A stretch of DNA of 7,500 nt from Candidatus Sulfotelmatobacter sp. (GCA_030151135.1 JASLEQ010000076.1:1-7500); one strand, 5' to 3'; shown: positions 1 to 5,505, counted from the stretch's first letter. Notes: generated from the letters alone by a model not told the origin. Program-made: numbers and translations.

Positions 1-755
1 CTGATACCTAGCTTTGTGTTCGTCTTTGGATAGAGGTCAGCCAGACGTTTTGCGACAGTATCCATCTCGGACTGAGCACGCGCCACGCTGACACCAGCCT
101 TCAGGCGCGCGAATACCCGCAGCGAACGCCCATCGCGGTCATTGATTCGCGTATCGAGAACCAGCGGCGACCACATCTGCGCACGCGTCGCCCAGAACGG
201 CGCAAATCGGAAATCGGGCGGCATCACGCCAATGACACGGTAGGAAACGCGATCGATCAAAACATCGCGCCCGACAATATTCGGGTCTCGATGGAATCGC
301 CCACCCCACAACTCGTCAGAGAGCAGCAGCACATTCGAAGAACCCGCATGCTCTTCTTCGGGTAGAAACCAGCGCCCCAACCGTGGAGATACGCCCAGCA
401 GACGCATCATGTTCGCAGTTACCTGCACTCCCGGTATGTGCTCCGGACGGTCGCCTGTCATCAGGTCGCCGCCCCAGCCTTGGGCCGCCTCCATCCATTC
501 GAAGGCTTGAACGCTTTGCTTGTAATCGAGGTAGTCTGCTGGCGAAACGGGAAAATCGCCCTGATGGAGCGTTACGACCAGCCGCTCCGGATTGCCGTAC
601 GGCAGTGGACGGAACAGGACGGAATGAGCCACGCTGAAGATGGCTGTATTCGTTCCGATGCCAAGCGCCAGCAGAAGGATGGTGATCCCGGCGTAAGCAG
701 GATCCTTGAACAGGGCGCGCACGGAATAGCGCCAGTCCCCCTTAAGCGTCTTCAT
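1..755 (-). CDS. ADOP-family (MacB/FtsX-like) ABC transporter permease, N-terminal part
   Basis: Translating the minus strand from ATG at 755-753 gives 251 residues, open through the left edge, so the C-terminus is missing. It starts MKTLKGDWRYSVRALFKDP, followed by one hydrophobic helix (about residues 21-41) ending in the ALGIGTNTAIFS block, which is a hallmark of acidobacterial duplicated orphan permeases. A MacB_PCD-type extracytoplasmic domain follows: residues 119-130 (LLGVSPRLGRWF), 150-164 (WGGRF..DPNIVGRD) and 173-183 (RVIGVMPPDFR). Family members are about 800 residues with two FtsX domains, so roughly the first third is visible. Relatives of this type lack their own ATPase and their substrate is usually unknown. 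An in-frame TAA lies 20 codons upstream with no ATG, GTG or TTG between, which fixes this start. The long cytoplasmic N-terminal extension of many ADOPs is therefore absent. The ribosome site is weak (GGGGA about 12 bases upstream). Confidence 0.93.
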   Translation of the reverse strand, partial: MKTLKGDWRYSVRALFKDPAYAGITILLLALGIGTNTAIFSVAHSVLFRPLPYGNPERLVVTLHQGDFPVSPADYLDYKQSVQAFEWMEAAQGWGGDLMTGDRPEHIPGVQVTANMMRLLGVSPRLGRWFLPEEEHAGSSNVLLLSDELWGGRFHRDPNIVGRDVLIDRVSYRVIGVMPPDFRFAPFWATRAQMWSPLVLDTRINDRDGRSLRVFARLKAGVSVARAQSEMDTVAKRLADLYPKTNTKLGI

Positions 756-872
756 GTGCTTGAAATCCCCAAACGCTACGGCATTCCGGGTTCCAAGCGC
801 AGGTGGCGCAATTTAGGCGTCAGGCGTACTAATTGGGCACAAAGAAGCGCACGGAGGTGTCCGCAAATGGCA

Positions 873-886
873 TTCGGATCTCCGAA
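873..886. promoter_or_regulatory. Small palindrome upstream of the ADOP permease
   Basis: TTCGGA-TC-TCCGAA has perfect 6-bp arms with a 2-base spacer. It sits about 118 bases before the permease start, in a gap with no gene. The size and symmetry would fit a dimeric regulator's operator, but I do not recognise the motif and a chance occurrence is quite possible. No convincing -35/-10 pair was found beside it. Confidence 0.2.
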
Positions 887-904
887 ATCGAGCTACGCCC
901 TCAC

Positions 905-933
905 GGCGCAGAGTGCCTGAAGAACTCTGCGCC
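905..933 (-). terminator. Perfect 10-bp stem-loop after csbD
   Basis: GGCGCAGAGT (905-914) and ACTCTGCGCC (924-933) are exact inverted repeats with a 9-base loop. The hairpin begins 15 bases beyond the csbD stop codon and lies before the permease promoter region, which is where an operon terminator is expected. On the minus strand it is not followed by a T-run, so it is not a textbook intrinsic terminator. It could act as a 3' stabilising hairpin, or with a factor. A T-rich stretch follows on the plus strand (945-955), but no plus-strand gene ends here. Confidence 0.45.
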
Positions 934-948
934 TCCTGTGACTTGCTT

Positions 949-1155
949 TTATTTGTTATGGACGTCTGAACCAGCGGTCTTATCGGCGCCTTTGATGGCG
1001 TCCTTGACGTCGCCGTATGCCTGTTTTACCTTGCCCTTTGCTTCATCGACCGCACCTTCGGTCTCGAGATCCGGATTATTGGTGGCTCTGCCGATTCCTT
1101 GCTTGGCTTTGCCTTTCAGTTCATCTACTTTTCCAGTGACGTGTTCTTTTTCCAT
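949..1155 (-). CDS. CsbD-family stress-response protein
   Basis: This is a 68-residue, highly charged, Lys/Glu/Asp/Gly/Ala-rich protein with no signal peptide or membrane segment, typical of the CsbD family of small stress-induced cytosolic proteins of unknown biochemical role. Two related segments are visible: GKVDELKGKAKQGIGRA (residues 8-24) and AVDEAKGKVKQAYGDVKDAI (35-54), an internal KGKxKQ..G repeat. I chose ATG at 1155 because family members begin just before the GKVDE/KGK motif and a GAGGGG lies 15 bases upstream. A TTG at 1182 would add nine residues (LEGNHTSE..) with no ribosome site and looks less likely. It lies 38 bases after the SnoaL-like gene on the same strand, so co-transcription is possible. 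CsbD genes often have their own stress promoter, but none is evident here. Confidence 0.9.
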   Translation of the reverse strand: MEKEHVTGKVDELKGKAKQGIGRATNNPDLETEGAVDEAKGKVKQAYGDVKDAIKGADKTAGSDVHNK

Positions 1156-1193
1156 CTCACTGGTATGATTCCCCTCAAGCAAAAGCGTTACAT

Positions 1194-1556
1194 TTACGAC
1201 GGAGCGGCGGACGCACGAATATCGAAGCGGCCAACTAATCCGTTCTTGAAGTGAAAGATGTGGCCGACCATCTGATCGATAAGCTTCTTGCCGTCAAGGT
1301 CATGCACCACCTGATGAACCTCAACGGTGATCTCTCCACCGGGACCCGCGGAAAAGCCGGCTGGCTCGACGTGCGGGTCGATCATAGCCCATTGGCGCGT
1401 CCAATAAGCGCGGACCCCATCGCGGCCATAAACATAACCGCCATCCATCCCATTGGCCCACACCACGTCCGGGTCGAGAGCGGCAAGCACGGCTTCCATA
1501 TCCCGAGCATTAAACCGCTCGTAAACCCGTTTGAGAATTTCGATTTCAGCAGACAT
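1194..1556 (-). CDS. SnoaL-like / NTF2-superfamily protein
   Basis: This 120-residue protein has the pattern of SnoaL_2-type cone-shaped alpha+beta barrels. The N-terminal helices contain ILKRVYERFNARDMEAVLAAL (residues 7-27), followed by DPDVVWANG (28-36), a GRDGVRAYW helix (44-52), and C-terminal strands around VEVHQVVHD (78-86) and HIFHFKNGLVGRFDIR (99-114). There is no signal peptide, so it is probably cytosolic. Family members include ketosteroid isomerase-like enzymes, polyketide cyclases, epoxide hydrolases and many proteins of unknown role, so the fold does not give the reaction. D30, H81, H85 and H99 are polar candidates for a pocket, but I cannot assign catalysis. It starts at ATG 1556, 62 bases after the HUMPS gene, with no strong ribosome site; a small hairpin lies in the leader. 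Confidence 0.88.
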   Translation of the reverse strand: MSAEIEILKRVYERFNARDMEAVLAALDPDVVWANGMDGGYVYGRDGVRAYWTRQWAMIDPHVEPAGFSAGPGGEITVEVHQVVHDLDGKKLIDQMVGHIFHFKNGLVGRFDIRASAAPS

Positions 1557-1565
1557 GTGCCCGGC

Positions 1566-1581
1566 GGAGTGTCAGCACTCC
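1566..1581 (-). repeat. 6-bp inverted repeat in the leader of the SnoaL-like gene
   Basis: GGAGTG-TCAG-CACTCC has perfect arms and a 4-base loop, and lies 10-25 bases before the SnoaL-like start codon. On the minus-strand transcript it would form a hairpin in the 62-base spacer after the HUMPS gene. It contains the only GGAG near that start, in its stem and too far upstream (about 21 bases) for a normal ribosome site. It could be an operator, a processing site or chance. Confidence 0.3.
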
Positions 1582-1618
1582 CTTACTATTCAGTACGAAC
1601 GCACGCCAGGGAAATGTT

Positions 1619-2311
1619 CTACACGTCCCCGTAGGCGTGCACCTTTTCGCAAATTAAGCGCAACGTGCTTTCCAGATCGCCGCCCGCCGACCGGAATGAA
1701 TACGCATCAATGGCAAGCGGCGCCCCAATGACGACCAGCGGCGCTCCGTACGAGGGAAGATCGATCGCCTGTTGAATCGTCAGTCCGCCAACCGCCTGCA
1801 CCGGAATCGAAACTGCTTCGACAACCGCACGCAGGTCATCAAGCGGGGTGGGCGCGGCAAGACCACGTTGTGCCCGGAGAGTTCGCATGTCGTAACCGAT
1901 ATGGTGCACGATGTAGTCGCAGCCCAAGTCTTCCAATTGCTTTGCTGCAGCTACCGGATCCGGCATCGCCATCGTGTCGCCCATAACTTTGACACCGAAA
2001 TCATGACCGGCTTTGACCACCAGCTCAACCGTTTCCGAATGAGCCTGACCCATGACGACCACCATGTTCGCGCCCGCCGAAGCCATCATCTGAGCTTCGA
2101 GATACCCGCCGTCCATGATCTTGAGATCCGCTACCAGCGGCACGTCCGGATATCGCGCACGCAGCTCGCGAACACCTCGCGTTCCTTCGGCAATGATGAG
2201 CGGCGTTCCCACTTCAAGCCAGTCCACGCCTGAACGCACTGCGAGTGCCGCGGTTTCAAACGCCTCGTGCAATTCGATCAAATCGAGCGACAGTTGAACA
2301 GTGGCCTTCAT
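1619..2311 (-). CDS. HUMPS-family TIM barrel, 3-hexulose-6-phosphate synthase-like
   Basis: This is a 230-residue protein, full length for the OMP decarboxylase superfamily. Matching motifs in order are: VQLSLDL strand 1 (5-11), EVGTPLI (33-39), ADLKIMDGG (61-69) giving the metal/catalytic DxKxxD residues D62, K64 and D67, GDT (111-113), HIGYD (137-141), and the phosphate-binding turns QAVGGL (172-177) and VVIGAP (193-198). DLKIMD and H-x-GYD favour 3-hexulose-6-phosphate synthase (formaldehyde + ribulose 5-phosphate, magnesium dependent) over 3-keto-L-gulonate-6-phosphate decarboxylase, which has AKIAD and HRSRD. No 6-phospho-3-hexuloisomerase gene is adjacent, so the true substrate may be another sugar phosphate. 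It starts at ATG 2311, 16 bases after the preceding hydrolase stop, with no good ribosome site. This suggests translation coupled to the upstream gene. It is cytosolic. Confidence 0.87.
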   Translation of the reverse strand: MKATVQLSLDLIELHEAFETAALAVRSGVDWLEVGTPLIIAEGTRGVRELRARYPDVPLVADLKIMDGGYLEAQMMASAGANMVVVMGQAHSETVELVVKAGHDFGVKVMGDTMAMPDPVAAAKQLEDLGCDYIVHHIGYDMRTLRAQRGLAAPTPLDDLRAVVEAVSIPVQAVGGLTIQQAIDLPSYGAPLVVIGAPLAIDAYSFRSAGGDLESTLRLICEKVHAYGDV

Positions 2312-2327
2312 TCTGTGCGGCGGATCT

Positions 2328-3554
2328 TTATTTGTTTACGCTCGCTTCGGCCATTGTCAGAAACACATTCGTGAGACTCTCTGCTGCGCCTGAGCGTTGG
2401 ATCAGAAGAATCGAGATGAGATTGTTTTGGGGATCGATCCAGCCCTGTGTTCCGAAAGCGCCGCCATGGCCATATGTACCCTTCGCATGTCCGGCCAGTT
2501 CTCCAAATGGATCGGTCACCACTTCCCAGGCCAATCCATAATCTGCGCCGCGCATCCAACCAACCGGGTGAATGCCGGTCGTGTGCGCTTCCGTCATCAG
2601 ATGAACGGAGAACGGTGAAAGGTAACGGCGCCCTTCGTATGTGCCGCCCTTCAGCATCATGCGATATAAGTGCAGCAAGTCGTCTGCGGTTGAATAGAGA
2701 CCCCATCCCGGCGCGGGGAAAATGGCGCCCTGCCTGTGTTTCGCGGGATCGCCGCCGAGAATGGTGCCGGACGCCCGAACCAGCTTTCCATCCCTCTGTA
2801 CGTACACCATGGCGATCCGATCGATTTTGTTCGCCGGCGGAAAGAAAAAGGAATCCTTCATGCCGAGAGGCCGCAAAATTCGCTCCGTGATGAAGTCTTC
2901 GTACTTTTGCCCGGAGCACACTTCAATGATGCGTCCGAGTATCTCGATTCCGGGGCTGCTGTAGCTCCACTCCGTGCCCGGCTGAAACAGAAGGTGCTCT
3001 TTCGCGAGCTGCTTCACCACATCTTCGAGCGACACGTTCATGAGCTGCGGATAATCATGGATCGAAGCGGGCGCGGGATCCGGGATGCCTGCCGTATGGG
3101 TGAGGAGATCGCGAATTGTAATCGGATGATTCGGAACGCCGAGGCGTGCCGCATCCGGGCCGTTATTCACTTCCACGCGCTGGCCGCGGAACTCCGGGAG
3201 ATACTGTTCGACGGGATCGCGCAGCGCGAGCTTCCCTTCTTCGGCCAGCATCATAATCCCAACCGCCGTGACCGGTTTTGTCATGGACATGATCTGGAAG
3301 ATGGTGTCCTTCTGCATGGGACGATTTGCCTCGCGGTCTGCCATGCCAAGTGCATCGAACTCGGTAATATCGTCGCCGTGCGACACCAGCGTGACTGCGC
3401 CCGCCACGGTCTGATCGTCGATGAAGTGTTGAATCCGCCCCGGAATCTGCGCGAGAATCGGGCTGTTTCCATCCGCCGGCCGGGCCAGTTGGCTGCCTGC
3501 CAAAAAGAGCGTTCCGCTCGTAACAAGAAGAATGGATAAGGATGGATGCCGCAC
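2328..3554 (-). CDS. Secreted serine hydrolase, beta-lactamase/CubicO (class C-like) family
   Basis: This 408-residue protein has an N-terminal hydrophobic signal (about 1-26, SILLVTSGTLFLAG, then a likely cleavage near ARPA/DG). The beta-lactamase-fold catalytic set is present: S90-M-T-K93 (SxxK, nucleophile and base), Y198-S-S (in place of the YxN tyrosine motif), and H363-G-G in GHGGAFGT (the KTG equivalent). Supporting family blocks are LLTHTAGIPDP (150-160), RPLGMKDSFFFPP (228-240) and GWGLYSTADDLLHLYRMM (283-300). Relatives are esterases, transesterases or peptidases acting in the periplasm or outside. Antibiotic resistance cannot be inferred. The start is GTG at 3554; an in-frame TGA lies two codons upstream, so no longer start exists. 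It lies 38 bases after the other hydrolase and 16 before the HUMPS gene. Confidence 0.92.
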   Translation of the reverse strand: MRHPSLSILLVTSGTLFLAGSQLARPADGNSPILAQIPGRIQHFIDDQTVAGAVTLVSHGDDITEFDALGMADREANRPMQKDTIFQIMSMTKPVTAVGIMMLAEEGKLALRDPVEQYLPEFRGQRVEVNNGPDAARLGVPNHPITIRDLLTHTAGIPDPAPASIHDYPQLMNVSLEDVVKQLAKEHLLFQPGTEWSYSSPGIEILGRIIEVCSGQKYEDFITERILRPLGMKDSFFFPPANKIDRIAMVYVQRDGKLVRASGTILGGDPAKHRQGAIFPAPGWGLYSTADDLLHLYRMMLKGGTYEGRRYLSPFSVHLMTEAHTTGIHPVGWMRGADYGLAWEVVTDPFGELAGHAKGTYGHGGAFGTQGWIDPQNNLISILLIQRSGAAESLTNVFLTMAEASVNK

Positions 3555-3592
3555 GGATACTCAGCATACCCGAAGCAGGCTTACCGTTTGCG

Positions 3593-4783
3593 TTACTGAA
3601 GCGATCTCGCCACAGCCGCAAAGAAGGCCGCATCATCGAGCACGGTCGATCCGGTCGGCTTCGGGCGAGCGCTCAGGAGAACGATCACCAGTTTCTCTTT
3701 GGAGTTGATATAAATCTGCTGCCCGTATATGCCGCGTGCCGCAAAGGCGCCCGCATGCACCGGATCTCCCGCCGGAACCGGCCACCACAGGTAACCGTAG
3801 TCGACGGACTTGCCGCCGATTTCATGCGCGCTGCCCGCCTCCCGAAACCAATCTTTGGGAACAACTTGCCGGCCATTGAGGATGCCGCCTTCTTCGACAA
3901 AAAGGCCGAAGCGACCATAGTCTCGCAGCGTCGCTCCGATGCCGGAACCTGCCAGTCCCATACCGCCGGGCGATTCCAGCCACCACGTGCCATCCTGCTC
4001 CATGCCAAGCGGCGACCAGAGGGTTTCCGAAAGATACGCTGCGAGAGATTTGTGCGTTGCTCCTTCGATAACCGGTCCTATCAGGTAAGTCTCGCCTGTG
4101 CTGTAATTCCAGATCGAACCGGGCGGTCCCGCTTTGGGCAAAACCTTCATGTAAGTCACGACCGCCCCCGGCTTTTTGTCTAATAACTGCAAACCGAGTT
4201 TGCTCACGTCCGATTGCGGATCGGTGTAGGTTTCGTTCCACCGGACGCCCGATGCCATCTGAAGCAAATTGCGGATACTCACGCCTTCGTAGCCGCCGCC
4301 CTGCAAGGCAGGCACGTAACGCGTGACCGGGTCATCGAGGCTTCGAATCAGCCCCTGCTCGATCGCTGCCCCGACAAGAGTTGACGAAACCGATTTCGCC
4401 ATAGAGAACGAGGCCCAAAGCGTCCCGGTTGTAATGCCGAGTTCATAATCTTCGAGAACGATCTTGCCGTCTTTTAAAACAAGCAAACCAGCGGTGCGAT
4501 TATCGGCCAGATAGTCGAACAGATCGTAGTTCTTGCCGCCCGACCGGAAATGAATGTTGTCTAGCTGTTTTGCTGCATGCGGCAGCGGCCGCACCGGGCC
4601 TTTTCGCGGAACCCGCGTCGACGGATACAACTTGTCGCTGTGAGCAAATGTGAAAACCTCGAGTGAGGGCAGCATCGTCCCGGACAAAATCTGATTGACG
4701 GTTGCGATTTGTTCGGGTGTGGAAACTGCTGCGGCGCAGACGGCGGCAAGCAGCGCTGCCAACGGTAAGAAACGTGTGGACAT
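3593..4783 (-). CDS. Secreted serine hydrolase, beta-lactamase fold (6-aminohexanoate-dimer hydrolase/NylB-like group)
   Basis: This 396-residue protein opens with a signal peptide (MSTRFLPLAALLAAVCAAAV, cleavage near residue 19-20). C16 lacks a proper lipobox because Val is at -1, so a lipoprotein is unlikely. Catalytic motifs are S127-M-A-K130 (SxxK) and Y227-S-T in WNYSTGE. The third motif region is ARGIYGQQIYI (349-359), the GxxGQ..Y form seen in NylB-like/CubicO proteins instead of HGG. Other family blocks are DYLADNRTAGLLVLKDGKIV (90-109), LLQMASGVRWNETY (173-186) and SPLGMEQDGTWW (257-268). Relatives hydrolyse amides or esters; the substrate here is unknown. ATG at 4783 is preceded by CAGTACTGTATCGA with no ribosome site. 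It is the first gene of the minus-strand run, so its promoter should lie in 4784-4978. It is clearly a different subfamily from the next hydrolase, not a recent duplicate. Confidence 0.92.
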   Translation of the reverse strand: MSTRFLPLAALLAAVCAAAVSTPEQIATVNQILSGTMLPSLEVFTFAHSDKLYPSTRVPRKGPVRPLPHAAKQLDNIHFRSGGKNYDLFDYLADNRTAGLLVLKDGKIVLEDYELGITTGTLWASFSMAKSVSSTLVGAAIEQGLIRSLDDPVTRYVPALQGGGYEGVSIRNLLQMASGVRWNETYTDPQSDVSKLGLQLLDKKPGAVVTYMKVLPKAGPPGSIWNYSTGETYLIGPVIEGATHKSLAAYLSETLWSPLGMEQDGTWWLESPGGMGLAGSGIGATLRDYGRFGLFVEEGGILNGRQVVPKDWFREAGSAHEIGGKSVDYGYLWWPVPAGDPVHAGAFAARGIYGQQIYINSKEKLVIVLLSARPKPTGSTVLDDAAFFAAVARSLQ

Positions 4784-4978
4784 TCGATACAGTACTGGTC
4801 GTGGTTTGAGTTTTAGCCTAATTTCTTGGGAGGGGCTGCCAGAGTTCTGCGGCAGCAGCGAAAATGGAAATGAGCAATAAGGTCCGTCACACCGGGACGC
4901 GCCAAATCCTTCATCTGCCTACATTGTAGGTGTTGGAACAAACCGCACGCGGGCCCGGTGGGAGTACCCGGGGGACAA
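4784..4978. promoter_or_regulatory. Divergent intergenic region between hydrolase operon and plus-strand ORF
   Basis: This 195-base gap separates two divergently transcribed genes and must hold the promoter of at least one of them. It contains an 8-bp palindrome CAGTACTG (4790-4797) right before the hydrolase start. It also has a GCTGCC/GGCAGC hairpin (4835-4840 and 4851-4856, 10-base loop) and the palindrome at 4918-4930. A possible minus-strand -10 (TACTGT, 5 bases before ATG 4783) would give an almost leaderless transcript, but no matching -35 is evident. I see no small gene in it. Confidence 0.5.
4918..4930. promoter_or_regulatory. Candidate operator CCTACA-T-TGTAGG
   Basis: This is a perfect 6-bp inverted repeat with a single-base centre, 49 bases before the plus-strand start at 4979 and about 135 bases before the hydrolase start. 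Its TACA..TGTA half-sites recall those bound by BlaI/MecI/CopY-type repressors, whose usual core is TACA-NN-TGTA. The spacer here is one base shorter, so the match is not exact. No regulator gene is in the window. Confidence 0.3.
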
Positions 4979-5482
4979 ATGAACTTTCAACGGGAATTGA
5001 GAAAATCGAAACAGGTCATTCGCGAGTGGGTGCACACGAACTTCTCCGATGAGAAGTTAGCGGGTGTAGCCGCTTTCAACGCGGATGGAAAGATGAGTTT
5101 TCGCAACCCCTGCAGCTGTCTGATGGGCGTTACGTACAGCAATCGCCTGCATACAGCTGACGAGGCATGCAACCGCGAACATTACCGGACCGCCTGCCGC
5201 CTGGATTTGGCGCATAGCGGCCGGTTTGCTGCGCTCTTTTCTTCTACGCGAATGGGCAAGGTGGAGAAGGCTTATATAGTATTGGGTCTCGAAACAAGGT
5301 TTCACAGCTGCTTCGGCGACGATCAACTTCGCGCACGGCGTTTTGCCGCTTTGCTCCGGGCAGAGATGCGGCGGCGTGCGAAGCTGCACGTCATTTCCAC
5401 GGAGGATGCGTTCGACCTGCCGCCGCGAGCGCCGGGTGCCGCCCGAGACTCTGAATCAACGGTAGTCGCGCTGAGACTCTGA
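4979..5482 (+). CDS. Hypothetical protein with Cys/His cluster
   Basis: This 167-residue protein is one I do not recognise. It is soluble-looking, with no signal peptide or membrane helix. The N-terminal part (FQRELRKSKQVIREWVHTNF) is probably helical. It then has a central block with C45-x-C47 in FRNPCSCLMGVTY and C64..H68..C73 in CNREHYRTAC, plus C111 in HSCFGDD. The spacing would suit metal binding but is not a named zinc finger. A basic helix RARRFAALLRAEMRRR (118-133) and a Pro/Ala-rich tail follow. Codon choice over the whole length looks coding, and a GGGGGA lies 3 bases before ATG 4979. A GTG at 4958 would add seven residues with no ribosome site. It is the only plus-strand gene, divergent from the hydrolase operon and convergent with the receptor, ending at the base before the receptor's stop codon. 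It is probably a lineage-restricted conserved protein. Confidence 0.7.
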   Translation: MNFQRELRKSKQVIREWVHTNFSDEKLAGVAAFNADGKMSFRNPCSCLMGVTYSNRLHTADEACNREHYRTACRLDLAHSGRFAALFSSTRMGKVEKAYIVLGLETRFHSCFGDDQLRARRFAALLRAEMRRRAKLHVISTEDAFDLPPRAPGAARDSESTVVALRL

Positions 5483-5505
5483 TCAAAAGATATATTTCAG
5501 CGCGA
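5466..5505. terminator. Inverted repeat spanning two abutting convergent stop codons
   Basis: TCGCGCTGA (5466-5474) and TCAGCGCGA (5497-5505) are exact 9-bp inverted repeats. A G-T and an A-T pair can extend the stem, leaving a loop of about 18 bases that contains both stop codons (TGA 5480-5482 and, on the minus strand, TGA 5485-5483, together TGATCA). The position suggests a bidirectional terminator. Neither side has a T-run, so intrinsic termination is unproven. The arms encode Ala-Leu in both proteins in the same phase, so shared codons may also explain them. Confidence 0.35.

Noticed and set aside
438..1168. Plus-strand open frames across the permease N-terminus and csbD
   Set aside because: They overlap clear minus-strand genes, and the translations are low-complexity or Arg/Pro-rich with no family resemblance.
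949..1182. csbD starting at TTG 1182
   Set aside because: It would add nine residues not seen at the N-terminus of the family, with no ribosome site. ATG 1155 has an upstream GAGGGG and fits the domain boundary.
1619..2311. 3-keto-L-gulonate-6-phosphate decarboxylase (UlaD) or OMP decarboxylase (PyrF)
   Set aside because: The DLKIMD and H-x-GYD motifs favour the hexulose-phosphate synthase side of the superfamily. UlaD carries AKIAD and HRSRD, and PyrF has the DxKxxDI pattern with different flanks. Not fully excluded for substrate.
2736..3539. Long plus-strand open frame (267 codons) inside the class C-like hydrolase
   Set aside because: It is antisense to a gene with full catalytic motifs, its translation resembles no family, and it has no ribosome site. 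It is a shadow of GC-rich coding sequence.
3542..4183. Plus-strand open frame (213 codons) inside the NylB-like hydrolase
   Set aside because: Antisense shadow; the opposite strand holds a continuous, recognisable protein with a signal peptide and SxxK motif.
2328..4783. True antibiotic beta-lactamases
   Set aside because: SxxK and Tyr motifs fit the fold, but YxN is replaced by YSS/YST and the third motif is GHGG or GIYGQ. These patterns are typical of CubicO/NylB-type esterases and amidases, so resistance cannot be claimed.
4987..5389. Minus-strand frames opposite the plus-strand Cys/His ORF
   Set aside because: They are short and overlapping, with weaker codon choice and no recognisable domain. 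The plus-strand frame has a better start and an intact full-length product, though its own identity is unknown.
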